Below, piece by piece: positions 1 to 8,259 of a stretch of 64,000 nt of DNA. The position numbers and the translations under genes were made by a program. The stretch is taken from contig NZ_JADFFK010000024.1 in the NCBI RefSeq assembly GCF_015223355.1, forward strand, positions 20,839 to 84,838, written 5' to 3'. Numbering within the stretch: position 1 is the first letter of the stretch; each line of letters opens with the position of its first letter. The stretch is from Salipiger mangrovisoli (GTDB lineage Bacteria; Pseudomonadota; Alphaproteobacteria; Rhodobacterales; Rhodobacteraceae). The notes below the pieces were generated by a model. That model did not search any database. It was given only the letters and a program-made list of their open reading frames with translations, and was not told where the DNA came from.

Positions 1-651
1 GCGCTGTTCAACACCTCGCTGATCGACTGGTACATCAACTCGATCGGCACCTCGGTGATCATCACCGCGGTGGTGCTGCTGACCGGCATGATGTGCGCCT
101 ATGCGCTCAGCCAGATGGAATTCCCCGGCCGCCGGCTGCTCTACGGCATCGTGCTGGCCAGCTTCATGGTGCCGGCGCAGGCGCTGGTGGTGCCGCAATT
201 CGTGCTGATGAACGATCTCGACCTGATCAACCGCTGGGGCGGGATCATCCTGCCGCAGCTGGTCGTGCCGGTGGTGATCATCGTCTACAAGCAGTTCTTC
301 GACGCGGTGCCGAAGGAGATGAAGGAGGCCGTGGTGCTGGATGGCGGCGGCGACTACACGCTGCTCTTCAAGGTCTACCTGCCGCTCAACTGGGGCATCA
401 CCACGGCGCTTGGCATCATCACCTTCATCATGAGCTGGAATGCCTTCCTCTGGCCGTTCCTGGTGATCACCACCGAGGACATGATGACCATTCCCGTCGG
501 CATCACCCAGGTGAACGACGCCTTCGGCGTGGCCTACGCGCGGATCATGTCGGTGGCGCTGCTGGCCGCCGCCCCGGTGGTCATCGCCTACCTGATCTTC
601 CAGAAGCGGGTGACCGAGGCGGTGATGATCTCGTCGGGCGTCAAGGGCTGA
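1..651 (+). CDS. Carbohydrate ABC transporter permease (MalG type), 5' end outside window
   Basis: The open frame enters from the left edge, so the N-terminus is missing; 216 codons remain. This is an inner-membrane permease of the binding-protein-dependent transport family (MalG/UgpE-like). It has alternating hydrophobic segments, and the cytoplasmic coupling loop that contacts the ATPase is visible as the segment EAVVLDGGGDYTLLFKVYLP, a form of the EAA...G motif. The C-terminus (PVVIAYLIFQKRV...SGVKG) is typical of the MalG side of such transporters, and this subunit is usually last in the permease pair. Partner genes should lie to the left. A strong terminator follows directly. The substrate cannot be told from this part; sugar or sugar alcohol is the family norm. 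Confidence 0.9.
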   Translation, partial: ALFNTSLIDWYINSIGTSVIITAVVLLTGMMCAYALSQMEFPGRRLLYGIVLASFMVPAQALVVPQFVLMNDLDLINRWGGIILPQLVVPVVIIVYKQFFDAVPKEMKEAVVLDGGGDYTLLFKVYLPLNWGITTALGIITFIMSWNAFLWPFLVITTEDMMTIPVGITQVNDAFGVAYARIMSVALLAAAPVVIAYLIFQKRVTEAVMISSGVKG

Positions 652-688
652 CCCTTCCGATCCTCCCGGGAACCCTGGTCCCGGACCT

Positions 689-720
689 GGCCCCCGCCGC
701 GATCGGTGGGGGCCTTTTTT
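689..720 (+). terminator. Rho-independent terminator of the sugar ABC operon
   Basis: Arms GGCCCCC (689-695) and GGGGGCC (708-714) enclose a 12-base loop and are followed at once by six T (715-720). This is a textbook intrinsic terminator placed 38 bases after the permease stop codon. Confidence 0.9.
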
Positions 721-764
721 GCGCGGCGTGGCCGCCGTGCCTTGCGGGCGCAGAAAGGTGGTGC

Positions 765-1484
765 CTAGCTGTTCTGGGCCTCTGGCCGGGCGGGCGACCG
801 CGCGGCCTGCCAGGCTCCGCGCCAGTAGTCGGCAAGCGCGCACGACAGGTCGCGGCCGAAATCCACCCGCGCGAAGGGCTGCCCCGCGAAACCGGGAAAG
901 GCCCGCACCGCCTCGGGCAGGTCGGAGAGCTGCCATAGGCCGCGGGTCATCGCATAGGTGCGGAACAGCAGGGTCAGCCCCTCGCCCGAGCGCAGATCCA
1001 GCGCCGCCTCCATGGCCCGGCCCGCCTCTTCGAGCGCGCCGGAGAACCGCAGCTTGAAATCGGCCAGCGCCGCGTCCGAAAGCGCCGGTTCGAGCATGGC
1101 ATAGCCCATGGAGTCGAGCCGCATCAGCGCCGGATGGTCAAGGATATGCGCGACATAGACCTCGATGAACCCCGCCAGCCTCTGCTCGGGCGTGCCCGTG
1201 GCGCTGGCGAAATAGCCGCTGATCAGCCCGATGAAATCGCGCCAGTCGCGTACCAGCAGCGAGGCGAAGATCTGCTCCTTGCTGTCGAAGTAGAGGTAGA
1301 CCGTGCCCTTCGCCAAGCCCGAACGGGCGGCCACGGCGGCGACGGTGGGCAGGCGGCGGGTGTCCTCGAGAAACAGCGCCAGCGCGGCCTCGAGAATGAC
1401 ATCCCGGCGCGCTTCCTTGTCTTCCGCGGCGGTTGCATATTGCACCATGTCTTCGGCCTCCTGCTCGTCCGGGCCTCGCGGCAC
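765..1484 (-). CDS. TetR/AcrR family transcriptional regulator
   Basis: DNA-binding repressor with an N-terminal TetR helix-turn-helix (ARRDVILEAALALF, then AARSGLAKGTVYLYF, the most conserved TetR stretch) and a variable ligand-binding C-terminal domain. Two starts are possible. A GTG at 1484 has GGAGG only 4 bases upstream. An ATG at 1448 (MVQYATAAED) has AGGAGG 8 bases upstream and is the better spaced, giving 227 residues. The gene is convergent with the sugar ABC permease. Its target is unknown; no palindrome was noticed in the short gap before the Crp/Fnr gene. Confidence 0.85.
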   Translation of the reverse strand: MPRGPDEQEAEDMVQYATAAEDKEARRDVILEAALALFLEDTRRLPTVAAVAARSGLAKGTVYLYFDSKEQIFASLLVRDWRDFIGLISGYFASATGTPEQRLAGFIEVYVAHILDHPALMRLDSMGYAMLEPALSDAALADFKLRFSGALEEAGRAMEAALDLRSGEGLTLLFRTYAMTRGLWQLSDLPEAVRAFPGFAGQPFARVDFGRDLSCALADYWRGAWQAARSPARPEAQNS

Positions 1485-1545
1485 GCGACCTCCCTAATCT
1501 GACCGCGGGTCACTTTCAACAGGGCCGACTCCGCCTGTCGCAAGG

Positions 1546-2244
1546 TCAGCCGGTGCCGCGCCGAAGGTCCTCTTCCATCACGCGCGCCAGGTGCACCGGG
1601 TTGAAACTGATCACGCCGGAGCCCTCGCGCCGGATCAGCCCGCCACGTTCGAGCGTCCGGAACACCGGGCCGATGCTGTTGCGCGACAGGCCGGCCATCT
1701 CGCCAAGCTCCTGCTGGGTGCAGGGGATCGAGATCTGCGCATCATAGGGCATCTCGGGACCGGCGAGCCGCACCAGCGTGCTGATGATCTTGGTCCGCGC
1801 GTCGCCCTTCAGAAGCGCGGCGGCATACATCAGCGCATTGTCCAGGTGCAGCACGGTGAGCTGCCCAAGCGCGCGCCACAGGTCGGGGAAGACGCTCTCG
1901 AGCTCCGTGAGCCGCTGGAGCGCGACATAGCAGACGGTCAGCCCGGTCCGGGCGCGGACCTCGACGCGGCGCGGCGAGCCGGTGACCGCGGCCGCCTCGC
2001 CGACCCACCAGCCGGGCCGCGCGATATGGCCGAGCACCGGCGGCTGATAGCCCGATGCGGCCAGCACGTCGGCGAAGCCCTCGGCGATGCCGTAGACCCC
2101 GCCGGGCGGATCCCCCAGAGAGTACAGCCGATCACCCCGCGGGACCGCGCGAAACTCGGCGACATCGAGCCAGGCACGCCGGAACGGGGCCGGCTGCGTC
2201 GCCAACCAGCCGCGCCGGTGAAAAATATCCTCAGGCTCGCCCAT
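1546..2244 (-). CDS. Crp/Fnr family transcriptional regulator
   Basis: Cyclic-nucleotide-binding-like beta barrel (about residues 20-125) followed by a Crp-type winged helix; the recognition part is visible as QQELGEMAGLSRNSIGPVFRTLERGGLI. It has no cysteine cluster like that of Fnr, so an oxygen-sensing Fe-S role is not supported. The frame stays open to a TTG at 2274, but the ATG at 2244 has GGAAGG upstream and better fits the family start, giving about 232 residues. It is divergent from the arylsulfatase gene and the two share a 164-base gap, so control of that sulfatase is a reasonable inference. No TTGAT-N4-ATCAA box was seen there. Confidence 0.85.
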   Translation of the reverse strand: MGEPEDIFHRRGWLATQPAPFRRAWLDVAEFRAVPRGDRLYSLGDPPGGVYGIAEGFADVLAASGYQPPVLGHIARPGWWVGEAAAVTGSPRRVEVRARTGLTVCYVALQRLTELESVFPDLWRALGQLTVLHLDNALMYAAALLKGDARTKIISTLVRLAGPEMPYDAQISIPCTQQELGEMAGLSRNSIGPVFRTLERGGLIRREGSGVISFNPVHLARVMEEDLRRGTG

Positions 2245-2408
2245 GGTGCTGAAAAACCTTCCAAAAATGCCCAATTCTGTGCATCGTAACCGTGCCGACC
2301 ATGCTAATCAATCGGGGCGACGCGGACAGTTGGCCGGTCGCGAATTTTAAGGACCAATTTTTGACCGAGCCAGCGCCCGGCGCAGGCATTGAGAGCAAAG
2401 GTGCTGAC

Positions 2409-4742
2409 ATGAAACGATATTTCATTGCCGTGGCCGTGATGAGCCTTGCTGCGCCGGGCCATGCGCAGGATTGGCCAGACCGCAGCAAGCTACCGGTGCC
2501 GCTGGCACCCTTCGAAGGCACCATCGGCGAGACCTACGAGGACTCCGAGGCCGACTGGCAGGAGCCGGTCGCCGCGCCCGAGGGGGCGCCCAATGTCATC
2601 GTCATCCTGCTCGACGACGTGGGCTTCGGCCAGACCTCGACCTTCGGCGGGCTGATCCCGACCCCGGCGCTCGACCAGCTCGCCGCCGAGGGGCTGCGCT
2701 ACACGCGCTTCCACACCACCGCCATCTGCGGCCCGTCGCGCGCCGCGCTGCTCACCGGGCGCAACCACCACAGCACCGGAAACGGCTTCCTGATGGAATG
2801 GGCGACGGGCTTTCCCAGCTATTCGACCATGCTGCCGAAGGAGACCGCGACCATCGCCGAGATCCTCAAGGACAACGGCTATGCCACCTGGTGGTTCGGC
2901 AAGAACCACAACACGCCCGACTGGGAGCAGACCGTCACCGGCCCCTTCGACCGCTGGCCCACGGGCATGGGCTTTGACTATTTCTACGGCTTCAACTCGG
3001 GCGAGACGCACCAGTACTACCCTGTGCTCTTCGAGAACACCGTCCCGGTCGAGCCCGACAAGACGCCCGAAGAGGGCTACCACCTGATGACCGACATGAC
3101 CGACCGCGCCATCGCGCGGATGAAATTCGCCAAGTCGGTCGCGCCGGGCAAACCCTTCTTCATGTATTTCGCCCCCGGCGCCATGCACGCGCCGCACCAT
3201 GTCACCGCCGAGTGGCGCCAGCAGTTCGACGGCGCCTTCGACATGGGCTGGGAGGAATACCGCACCCAGGTCTTCGCCAAGCAGCAGGAGATGGGTCTTC
3301 TTCCCGAGGGCACCGAGCTGACCCCGCGCCCCGAGTGGGTGCCCGCCTGGGACACGCTCAGCGACGTGCAGAAGGAGGTCTACGACGACCTCATGGAGAA
3401 TTTCGCCGGCTACTTCGCCTTCACCGACCACGAGGTCGGGCGGCTGCTCGACGCGGTGAAGGAGCTGCCCGACGCCGAGAATACCATGGTGGTCTATATC
3501 GTCGGCGACAACGGCGCCTCGTCCGAGGGCGGGCCGGACGGCACGCTCAACGAGATCATGAACCTCAACGGCATCCCCTCGGACCTCGAGGACATCAAGG
3601 CCAATATCGACAAGCTGGGCGGGCCGGAGTCCGAGCCGCATTACCCGGTCGGCTGGGCCTGGGCCGGGAACACGCCGTTCCAATGGGTCAAGCAGGTGGC
3701 CTCGCACCTCGGCGGCACGCGCAACCCGATGGTGATCAGCTGGCCGGCGAAGATCCAGCATGACGACGCGCCGCGCACCGCCTTCCTGCACCTCGTCGAC
3801 GTGGTGCCGACCATCCTCGAGGCGGCGCATATCCCCATGCCCGACAGCGTCAACGGCATCGACCAGAAGCCGCTCGAGGGCGAGAGCTTCCTTGCCAGCT
3901 TCACCGACCCCGAGTTCAAGGGCCGCACCCAGCAGTATTTCGAGGTCTTCTCGAACCGCTCGATGTACGCCGACGGCTGGAAGGCCAACGCCCAGCACAC
4001 CTTCCCCTGGCGGTAGGACTTCGCGCCGGGCAACTGGGACCAGGACAAGTGGGAGCTCTACAACCTCGACGAGGACTTCTCGGAGGCCAACGACCTTGCC
4101 GCCGAGAACCCCGAGAAGCTGGAAGAGCTGAAGGCCATGCTCGACGAGGCCTTCGAGAAATACGGCGTGCTGCCGCTGGATGACCGGGGCGCGGGGCGGC
4201 TCGCCATCGCCAAGCCGCCGGTGCCGGGGGCGGTCGAGGGCACAAAGATCTTCACCTACTACGAGGGCGCGATCCGCATCGCCGAGCCCGCCGCACCGCC
4301 GATGAAGAACCGCTCGTGGACGCTGACCGCCAAGGTCGAGACCGAGGGCGCGGCAACCGAGGGGGTGATCATGGGCTTCGGCGGCGTCGCCGCGGGCATG
4401 GCGCTCTACGTCGAGGGCGGGGTGCCGATCTTCGATTACAACCTCTTCGAGGAGCACACCGTGGTGCAGGGCAGCGAGCCGCTGCCCGAGGGCGCGGCAG
4501 AGATCACCCTCGACTTCGCCTACCAGGGCGGCGAGGGCGAGGCCGGCAAGGGCGCCGAGATCACCCTGTCGGTGAATGGCACCGAGGTGGCGACGGGGTC
4601 CATGGAGTCCACCGTCGCGGGGCGCTTCGGCATCGACACCTTCGGCATCGGCGAGGACAGCGGCCAGCCGGTGACCGCCGCCTACAAGCCGCCCTTCAAG
4701 TTCACCGGCGCGATCGAAAGCGTGGTGGTCGAGGTGGAGTGA
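2409..4742 (+). pseudogene. Periplasmic arylsulfatase interrupted by an in-frame amber codon
   Basis: Type I (formylglycine) sulfatase of the long arylsulfatase class, expected to cleave sulfate esters in the periplasm. The start at 2409 gives a signal peptide ([19 protein letters not shown]). Visible features are the metal aspartates D69-D70 (ILLDD), the C-x-P-S-R site at C107 (CGPSR) that is oxidised to formylglycine, and the GKNHNTPDW region. The frame reaches TAG at 4014-4016 (codon 536) after AQHTFPWR. The same frame then continues without a stop to TGA at 4740, and the second part ([20 protein letters not shown] onward) is normal sulfatase sequence. The full frame is 777 codons. Either a point mutation has truncated the protein after 535 residues, or the amber codon is read through; a sequencing error is also possible. 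Its stop directly abuts the convergent GntR gene. Confidence 0.8.
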
Positions 4743-5522
4743 TCAGACCTTCAGCGTCGGCAAACCGAGGTCGAACACCGTGGTGCCCTTGGAATCGAGC
4801 AGCGCGGTGTCCACCAGTTCGGTCATCAGCCGGCGCGCCCCCACCGGGTCCCGCGCCGCGATCCGCTCGAAGACCGCCGCGTGCTCCTCGACCGGGTTGC
4901 GGGTGTGCGGGTTGGGCATGTCGCGGTAGCGGAAGGCGGTGGTGTAGGCGACGGCGGCGCAGATGCCCGATTGCAGCGACAGCAGCACCGGGTTGTGCGA
5001 GCTGATCAGAATCGCCCGGTGAAAGCTCGCGTCGGCGTTGTGCCAGCTGTCCTCGGTCATGTCGCAGTAGCGCATCGCGTGCAGCGCCTCGCGGAACAGC
5101 GCCAGATCCGCCTCGCTGCGGCGCTCGGCGGCGAAGGCGGCGGCGGGCGGCTCGATCATCGCGCGCATCTCGTAGAGGGCGCGGATGTACCAATCGGGCG
5201 GCGCGCCGCTCTCGAAGCTCCAGCGCACCACGTCGGGATCGAGCAGCGACCAGTTCTCGCGCGGGGTAACCCGCGTGCCGCTGCGGGTGCGGGTGACGAG
5301 CATGCCCTTGCCCGCCAGGCGGCGCAGCGCCTCGCGGTAGGCGCCGCGCGAAATCCCCGTTTCCGAAAGGAAATCCATCTCCTTCGGGATGGGATCGCCG
5401 CTCGCGTAGACACCGCTGACGATCTGGCGGCCAAGCCAGTCAGCGATGGATTCATTCTTGCGTTTCTCGGGCGCGGCCTGCGTATCGAAGCCAAGCCCCA
5501 CCATGTTTAATTTGTCCGACAT
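4743..5522 (-). CDS. GntR family regulator, FadR subfamily (DgoR-like)
   Basis: N-terminal GntR winged helix (IADWLGRQIVSGVYASGDPI, then SRGAYREALRRLAGKGML) and a C-terminal all-helical FCD ligand domain with the metal/ligand residues expected in this subfamily (D and H in ADASFHRAIL, then EEHAAVFERI). The segment NWSLLDPDVVRW resembles DgoR/LldR-like regulators of sugar acids, so it is not a clear match to the biotin regulator BioR. Start choice is ATG 5522 or ATG 5504 (M7). The 11 bases 5512-5522 (TTGTCCGACAT) match the TNGTNNNAC core of FadR-type boxes and overlap the start, which suggests autoregulation. Divergent from bioM. Confidence 0.85.
   Translation of the reverse strand: MSDKLNMVGLGFDTQAAPEKRKNESIADWLGRQIVSGVYASGDPIPKEMDFLSETGISRGAYREALRRLAGKGMLVTRTRSGTRVTPRENWSLLDPDVVRWSFESGAPPDWYIRALYEMRAMIEPPAAAFAAERRSEADLALFREALHAMRYCDMTEDSWHNADASFHRAILISSHNPVLLSLQSGICAAVAYTTAFRYRDMPNPHTRNPVEEHAAVFERIAARDPVGARRLMTELVDTALLDSKGTTVFDLGLPTLKV
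5512..5522. promoter_or_regulatory. Possible FadR/GntR-type operator at the gntR start
   Basis: TTGTCCGACAT fits the TNGTNNNACN pattern used by many FadR-subfamily GntR proteins and lies at the first codons of the adjacent GntR gene. It is a short motif seen once, so chance cannot be excluded. Confidence 0.3.
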
Positions 5523-5710
5523 ATTCCAAGTCTATCCGGCGCACCGCGGCTGTCAATCGCGCCCGGCGGCTGCCGCGGGGGCGCAGGTGAACTTCGCCGC
5601 CGGGCGTGGCTTGCCGGCACGGATGCCCGCGGCGGGCAGAGAGGGATTGCAACCGGGCCGCCGGGCGTCGTACCCCGGACCGACGTCGGATCGCAGGGAG
5701 AAGCGCGCGG

Positions 5711-6424
5711 GTGCTTGAGCTCAGGAATGTCTCGGTGAAGCTTGGCGGCACGCAGGCGCTGCGGCAGATCTCGGTGCGCGCGGCCGAGCGGCGCATCGCC
5801 ATCGTCGGCCGCAACGGCTCGGGCAAGACCACGCTGGCGCGGGTGATCGCTGGCTTGCAGACGCCCGACGAGGGCAGCGCCGAGATCGGCGGGCGCGACA
5901 TGGCGCGCGACCGCAAGGCGGCGCTGCGCGCGGTCGGCATCCTGTTCCAGAACCCCGACCACCAGATCATCTTCCCCACCGTCGAGGAGGAGATCGCCTT
6001 CGGCCTCGTGCAGCTCGGGCGGCCCCGCGCCGAGGCCGCGACCGAGGTGCAGGCGATCCTCGCGCGCTTCGGCAAGAGCCATTGGGCCAGCGCGCCGACG
6101 CACGGGCTGTCGCAGGGGCAGAAACAGCTGGTCTGCCTGATGTCGGTGCTGGCGATGCAGCCCGCGCTGATCGTGCTCGACGAGCCCTATTCCGGGCTCG
6201 ACATCCCCACCCGCCTGCAACTGATGCGCTACGTCGGCGAGGTCGAGGCCAGCGTCCTGCACATCACCCACGACCCCGAGAGCGTGCGGCACTACGACCG
6301 GGTGATCTGGATCGACGAGGGCGCGATCCGCGCCGACGGCCCGCCCGCCGAGGTGCTGCGCCAGTTCGAGGCGCAGATGCGGCTCTGGGGAGGGTGCGAT
6401 GATCTCTCTGACCTCGCCGGTTGA
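5711..6424 (+). CDS. bioM: Energy-coupling factor ATPase of the biotin transporter (BioM)
   Basis: ATP-binding subunit of an ECF transporter. Walker A is GRNGSGKTT (near residue 40), the Q-loop is FQNPDHQIIFPTV with the insertion typical of CbiO/BioM/EcfA, the signature is LSQGQKQL, Walker B is LIVLDEPYSGLD and the switch histidine is in HITHDPE. I choose GTG 5711 (VLELRNVSVKLGG) because the ABC domain begins there and AGGGAG lies upstream; the frame stays open further 5' without a recognisable domain. Length 237 residues is normal. It overlaps the next gene (EcfT) by 26 bases and is followed by BioY, which together identify the substrate as biotin. Confidence 0.93.
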   Translation: MLELRNVSVKLGGTQALRQISVRAAERRIAIVGRNGSGKTTLARVIAGLQTPDEGSAEIGGRDMARDRKAALRAVGILFQNPDHQIIFPTVEEEIAFGLVQLGRPRAEAATEVQAILARFGKSHWASAPTHGLSQGQKQLVCLMSVLAMQPALIVLDEPYSGLDIPTRLQLMRYVGEVEASVLHITHDPESVRHYDRVIWIDEGAIRADGPPAEVLRQFEAQMRLWGGCDDLSDLAG

Positions 6425-7016
6425 GACCTGGGCCCACCGCGTGCCCGCGGGGGTCAAGCTCGCGGCGCTGTCGCTGGCGACGATCGGGCTCTTCGCGCTG
6501 GAGGACCCGGCGCCGCTCGCGCTCGCCTTCGCCGGATCGGTGGCGCTGGTGCTGTCGGGCGGCTGGCGCTTCGCCGGTGCGGCGGCGCGCAGCCTGCGCA
6601 TCCTCTGGCCCTTCCTCGGTCTCATCGCGCTCTGGCACGGCGTCACCGGGCAGCTGGCCGAGGGACTCGCCGTGGCGCTGCGGCTGCTGGCGGCGCTGAC
6701 GCTGGCCAGCTTCGTGACCATGACCACGCGGCTCACCGACATGGTGGCGGTGGCGAGCTGGCTGCTGGCGCCCTTCCGCCGCTTCGGTCTCTCGACCCGC
6801 GCGCTTGAGCTGTCGGTGGCGCTGGTGGTGCGCTTCACCCCCTCGATCGCGCGCAAGGGCGGGCTGCTGACCGAGGCCTGGCGCGCCCGCTCGGCCCGCC
6901 GCGCCGGCTGGCAGGTGGTGATGCCCCTTGCGGCCCTGGCCATCGATGATGCAGAACATGTCGCCGAGGCGCTGCGCGCCCGCGGCGGTGTCGTACCGCC
7001 CGAACACACCGGATAG
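6399..7016 (+). CDS. bioN: ECF transporter transmembrane coupling protein (BioN/EcfT)
   Basis: Membrane component linking the ATPase to the substrate-binding BioY. It is a 205-residue protein with several hydrophobic helices and the two short Ala-Arg motifs that seat on the ATPases: AWRARSARRAG (about 160-170) and AEALRARGGV near the C-terminus. The ATG has GGGGAGG six bases upstream and lies inside the end of bioM, so translation is probably coupled. The short form (about 200 residues) is the BioN type. Confidence 0.92.
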   Translation: MISLTSPVETWAHRVPAGVKLAALSLATIGLFALEDPAPLALAFAGSVALVLSGGWRFAGAAARSLRILWPFLGLIALWHGVTGQLAEGLAVALRLLAALTLASFVTMTTRLTDMVAVASWLLAPFRRFGLSTRALELSVALVVRFTPSIARKGGLLTEAWRARSARRAGWQVVMPLAALAIDDAEHVAEALRARGGVVPPEHTG

Positions 7017-7028
7017 GAGGATCCGCCC

Positions 7029-7571
7029 TTGGAACGCACTCTCACCCTCGTGGCGCTGTTTGCCGCGCTCATCGCCGGGCTCGGGCTGATCCCCAAGTTC
7101 ACCCTCGCCTTCGGCGTGCCGATCACCGCGCAGACGCTGGGCGTGATGCTCGCCGGCACCGTGCTCGGCGCGAAACGCGGCGCGCTGGCCTGCCTGCTGT
7201 TCATCGCGCTGGTGGCGCTCGGCCTGCCGCTTCTGGCCGGTGGCCGCGGCGGTCTCGGCGTCTTCGCCTCGCCGACCGTCGGCTTCCTCGTCGGCTGGCC
7301 CGCCGCCGCCTTCGTGACCGGCTTCATCGTCGAGCGCTGGCGCGGCAACCTGGCGCTGGTCTCTTCCATCGCCTCGGTGATCGGCGGCATCCTCGTGCTC
7401 TATGTCTTCGGCGTCATCGGCATGTCGGTGACCCTCGGCAAGACCCTCCCCGAGGCGGCGCTGCTGGTCACCGCTTTCATCCCCGGCGACGTGATCAAGG
7501 CGGTTCTGGCGGGCCTCATCACCTCGGCGCTGGCGCGCTCGCGCCCGGCCAGCGTGCTGTCGCGCGGCTGA
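7029..7571 (+). CDS. bioY: Biotin-specific ECF S component BioY
   Basis: Integral membrane biotin-binding protein of about 180 residues with six hydrophobic segments. It carries the BioY signature region (ITAQTLGVMLAGTVLGAKRGALA, given here as its first and last parts ITAQTLGVM and GAKRGALA) and GLPLLAGGRGGLGVFASPT. Translation starts at TTG 7029, with AGGAGG eight bases upstream deciding the start. With bioM and bioN it forms a complete BioMNY high-affinity biotin uptake system. I could not see a BioR-type site (TTATMKATAA) upstream of bioM, so the usual alphaproteobacterial control is not evident. Confidence 0.95.
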   Translation: MERTLTLVALFAALIAGLGLIPKFTLAFGVPITAQTLGVMLAGTVLGAKRGALACLLFIALVALGLPLLAGGRGGLGVFASPTVGFLVGWPAAAFVTGFIVERWRGNLALVSSIASVIGGILVLYVFGVIGMSVTLGKTLPEAALLVTAFIPGDVIKAVLAGLITSALARSRPASVLSRG

Positions 7572-7578
7572 TCCGGGG

Positions 7579-8259
7579 ATGAGCGTCACGGCGGCAGAGG
7601 AGCTGCTCTTCGCGCGCCGCTCCGCCCGCGCCTTCCTGAAAGACCCCGTGCCGCGCGCCGATCTCGAGCGGATCCTGCGCGCGGCGCGCTCGGCGCCGAG
7701 CGGCGCCAACCTGCAACCCGGCCGCTTCCACGCGCTGACCGGCGCGCCGCTGGCCGATCTGAGCGCGGCGCTGCTCGGGGCGATCGACGCCGGCCGCCCG
7801 CAGGTGTCGCAATATTCCTATTTCCCAAGCCCCATGCCGCCCGAGCTGAAGGCCAAGCAGCGCGCGGCGGGCTATGCGCTCTACGCCGCGCTGGGGGTCG
7901 CGCGGCGCGACCTCGACGGGCGCCGCGCCCAGTTCACCCGCAACTACGGCTTCTTCGACGCCCCGGTCGGCATCGTCGTGACCATCCACCCGGAGATGGG
8001 CAAGGGCTGCTTCATGGATCTGGGCATGGCGCTGATGGCACTGATGGTCGCGGCGCAGGGCATGGGCTACGCCACCTGCGGCATCGGGGCGCTGGCCAAT
8101 TACGCCGATGTCGCCCACGCCCAGCTCGGCCTCGGCGCCGACGAGATGGTGGTCTGCGGCATGGCCCTGGGACGCGCCGACCCCGAGGCGGCGGCCAACA
8201 TGGTCGAGACCGCCCGCGACCCGCTTGACGATTTCTCCACCCTGCGCGGCTTCAGCTAG
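7579..8259 (+). CDS. Nitroreductase family FMN oxidoreductase
   Basis: 226-residue NAD(P)H/FMN-dependent oxidoreductase. The N-terminal FMN-binding motif is RRSARAFLKDPV (13-24), followed by AARSAPSGANLQPG (36-49), and the C-terminal part has GMGYATCGIGALAN and CGMALGRAD. It starts 7 bases after bioY and is probably in the same transcript. Its last 8 bases overlap the end of the convergent thiolase-like gene, with the two stop codons within the same short stretch. The substrate is unknown; nitroreductases also act on quinones, flavins and enones. Nothing in the sequence ties it to biotin beyond its position. Confidence 0.85.
   Translation: MSVTAAEELLFARRSARAFLKDPVPRADLERILRAARSAPSGANLQPGRFHALTGAPLADLSAALLGAIDAGRPQVSQYSYFPSPMPPELKAKQRAAGYALYAALGVARRDLDGRRAQFTRNYGFFDAPVGIVVTIHPEMGKGCFMDLGMALMALMVAAQGMGYATCGIGALANYADVAHAQLGLGADEMVVCGMALGRADPEAAANMVETARDPLDDFSTLRGFS

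Noticed and set aside
2490..4457. Long open frame (655 codons) on the minus strand across the arylsulfatase
   Set aside because: Shadow frame of a G+C-rich gene; the protein is low-complexity (V/L/G/E/R-rich) with no domain, while the plus strand has clear sulfatase motifs.
5523..5710. BioR-type operator before bioM
   Set aside because: No TTATMKATAA-like sequence was found in the gap; the neighbouring GntR protein looks DgoR-like rather than BioR.
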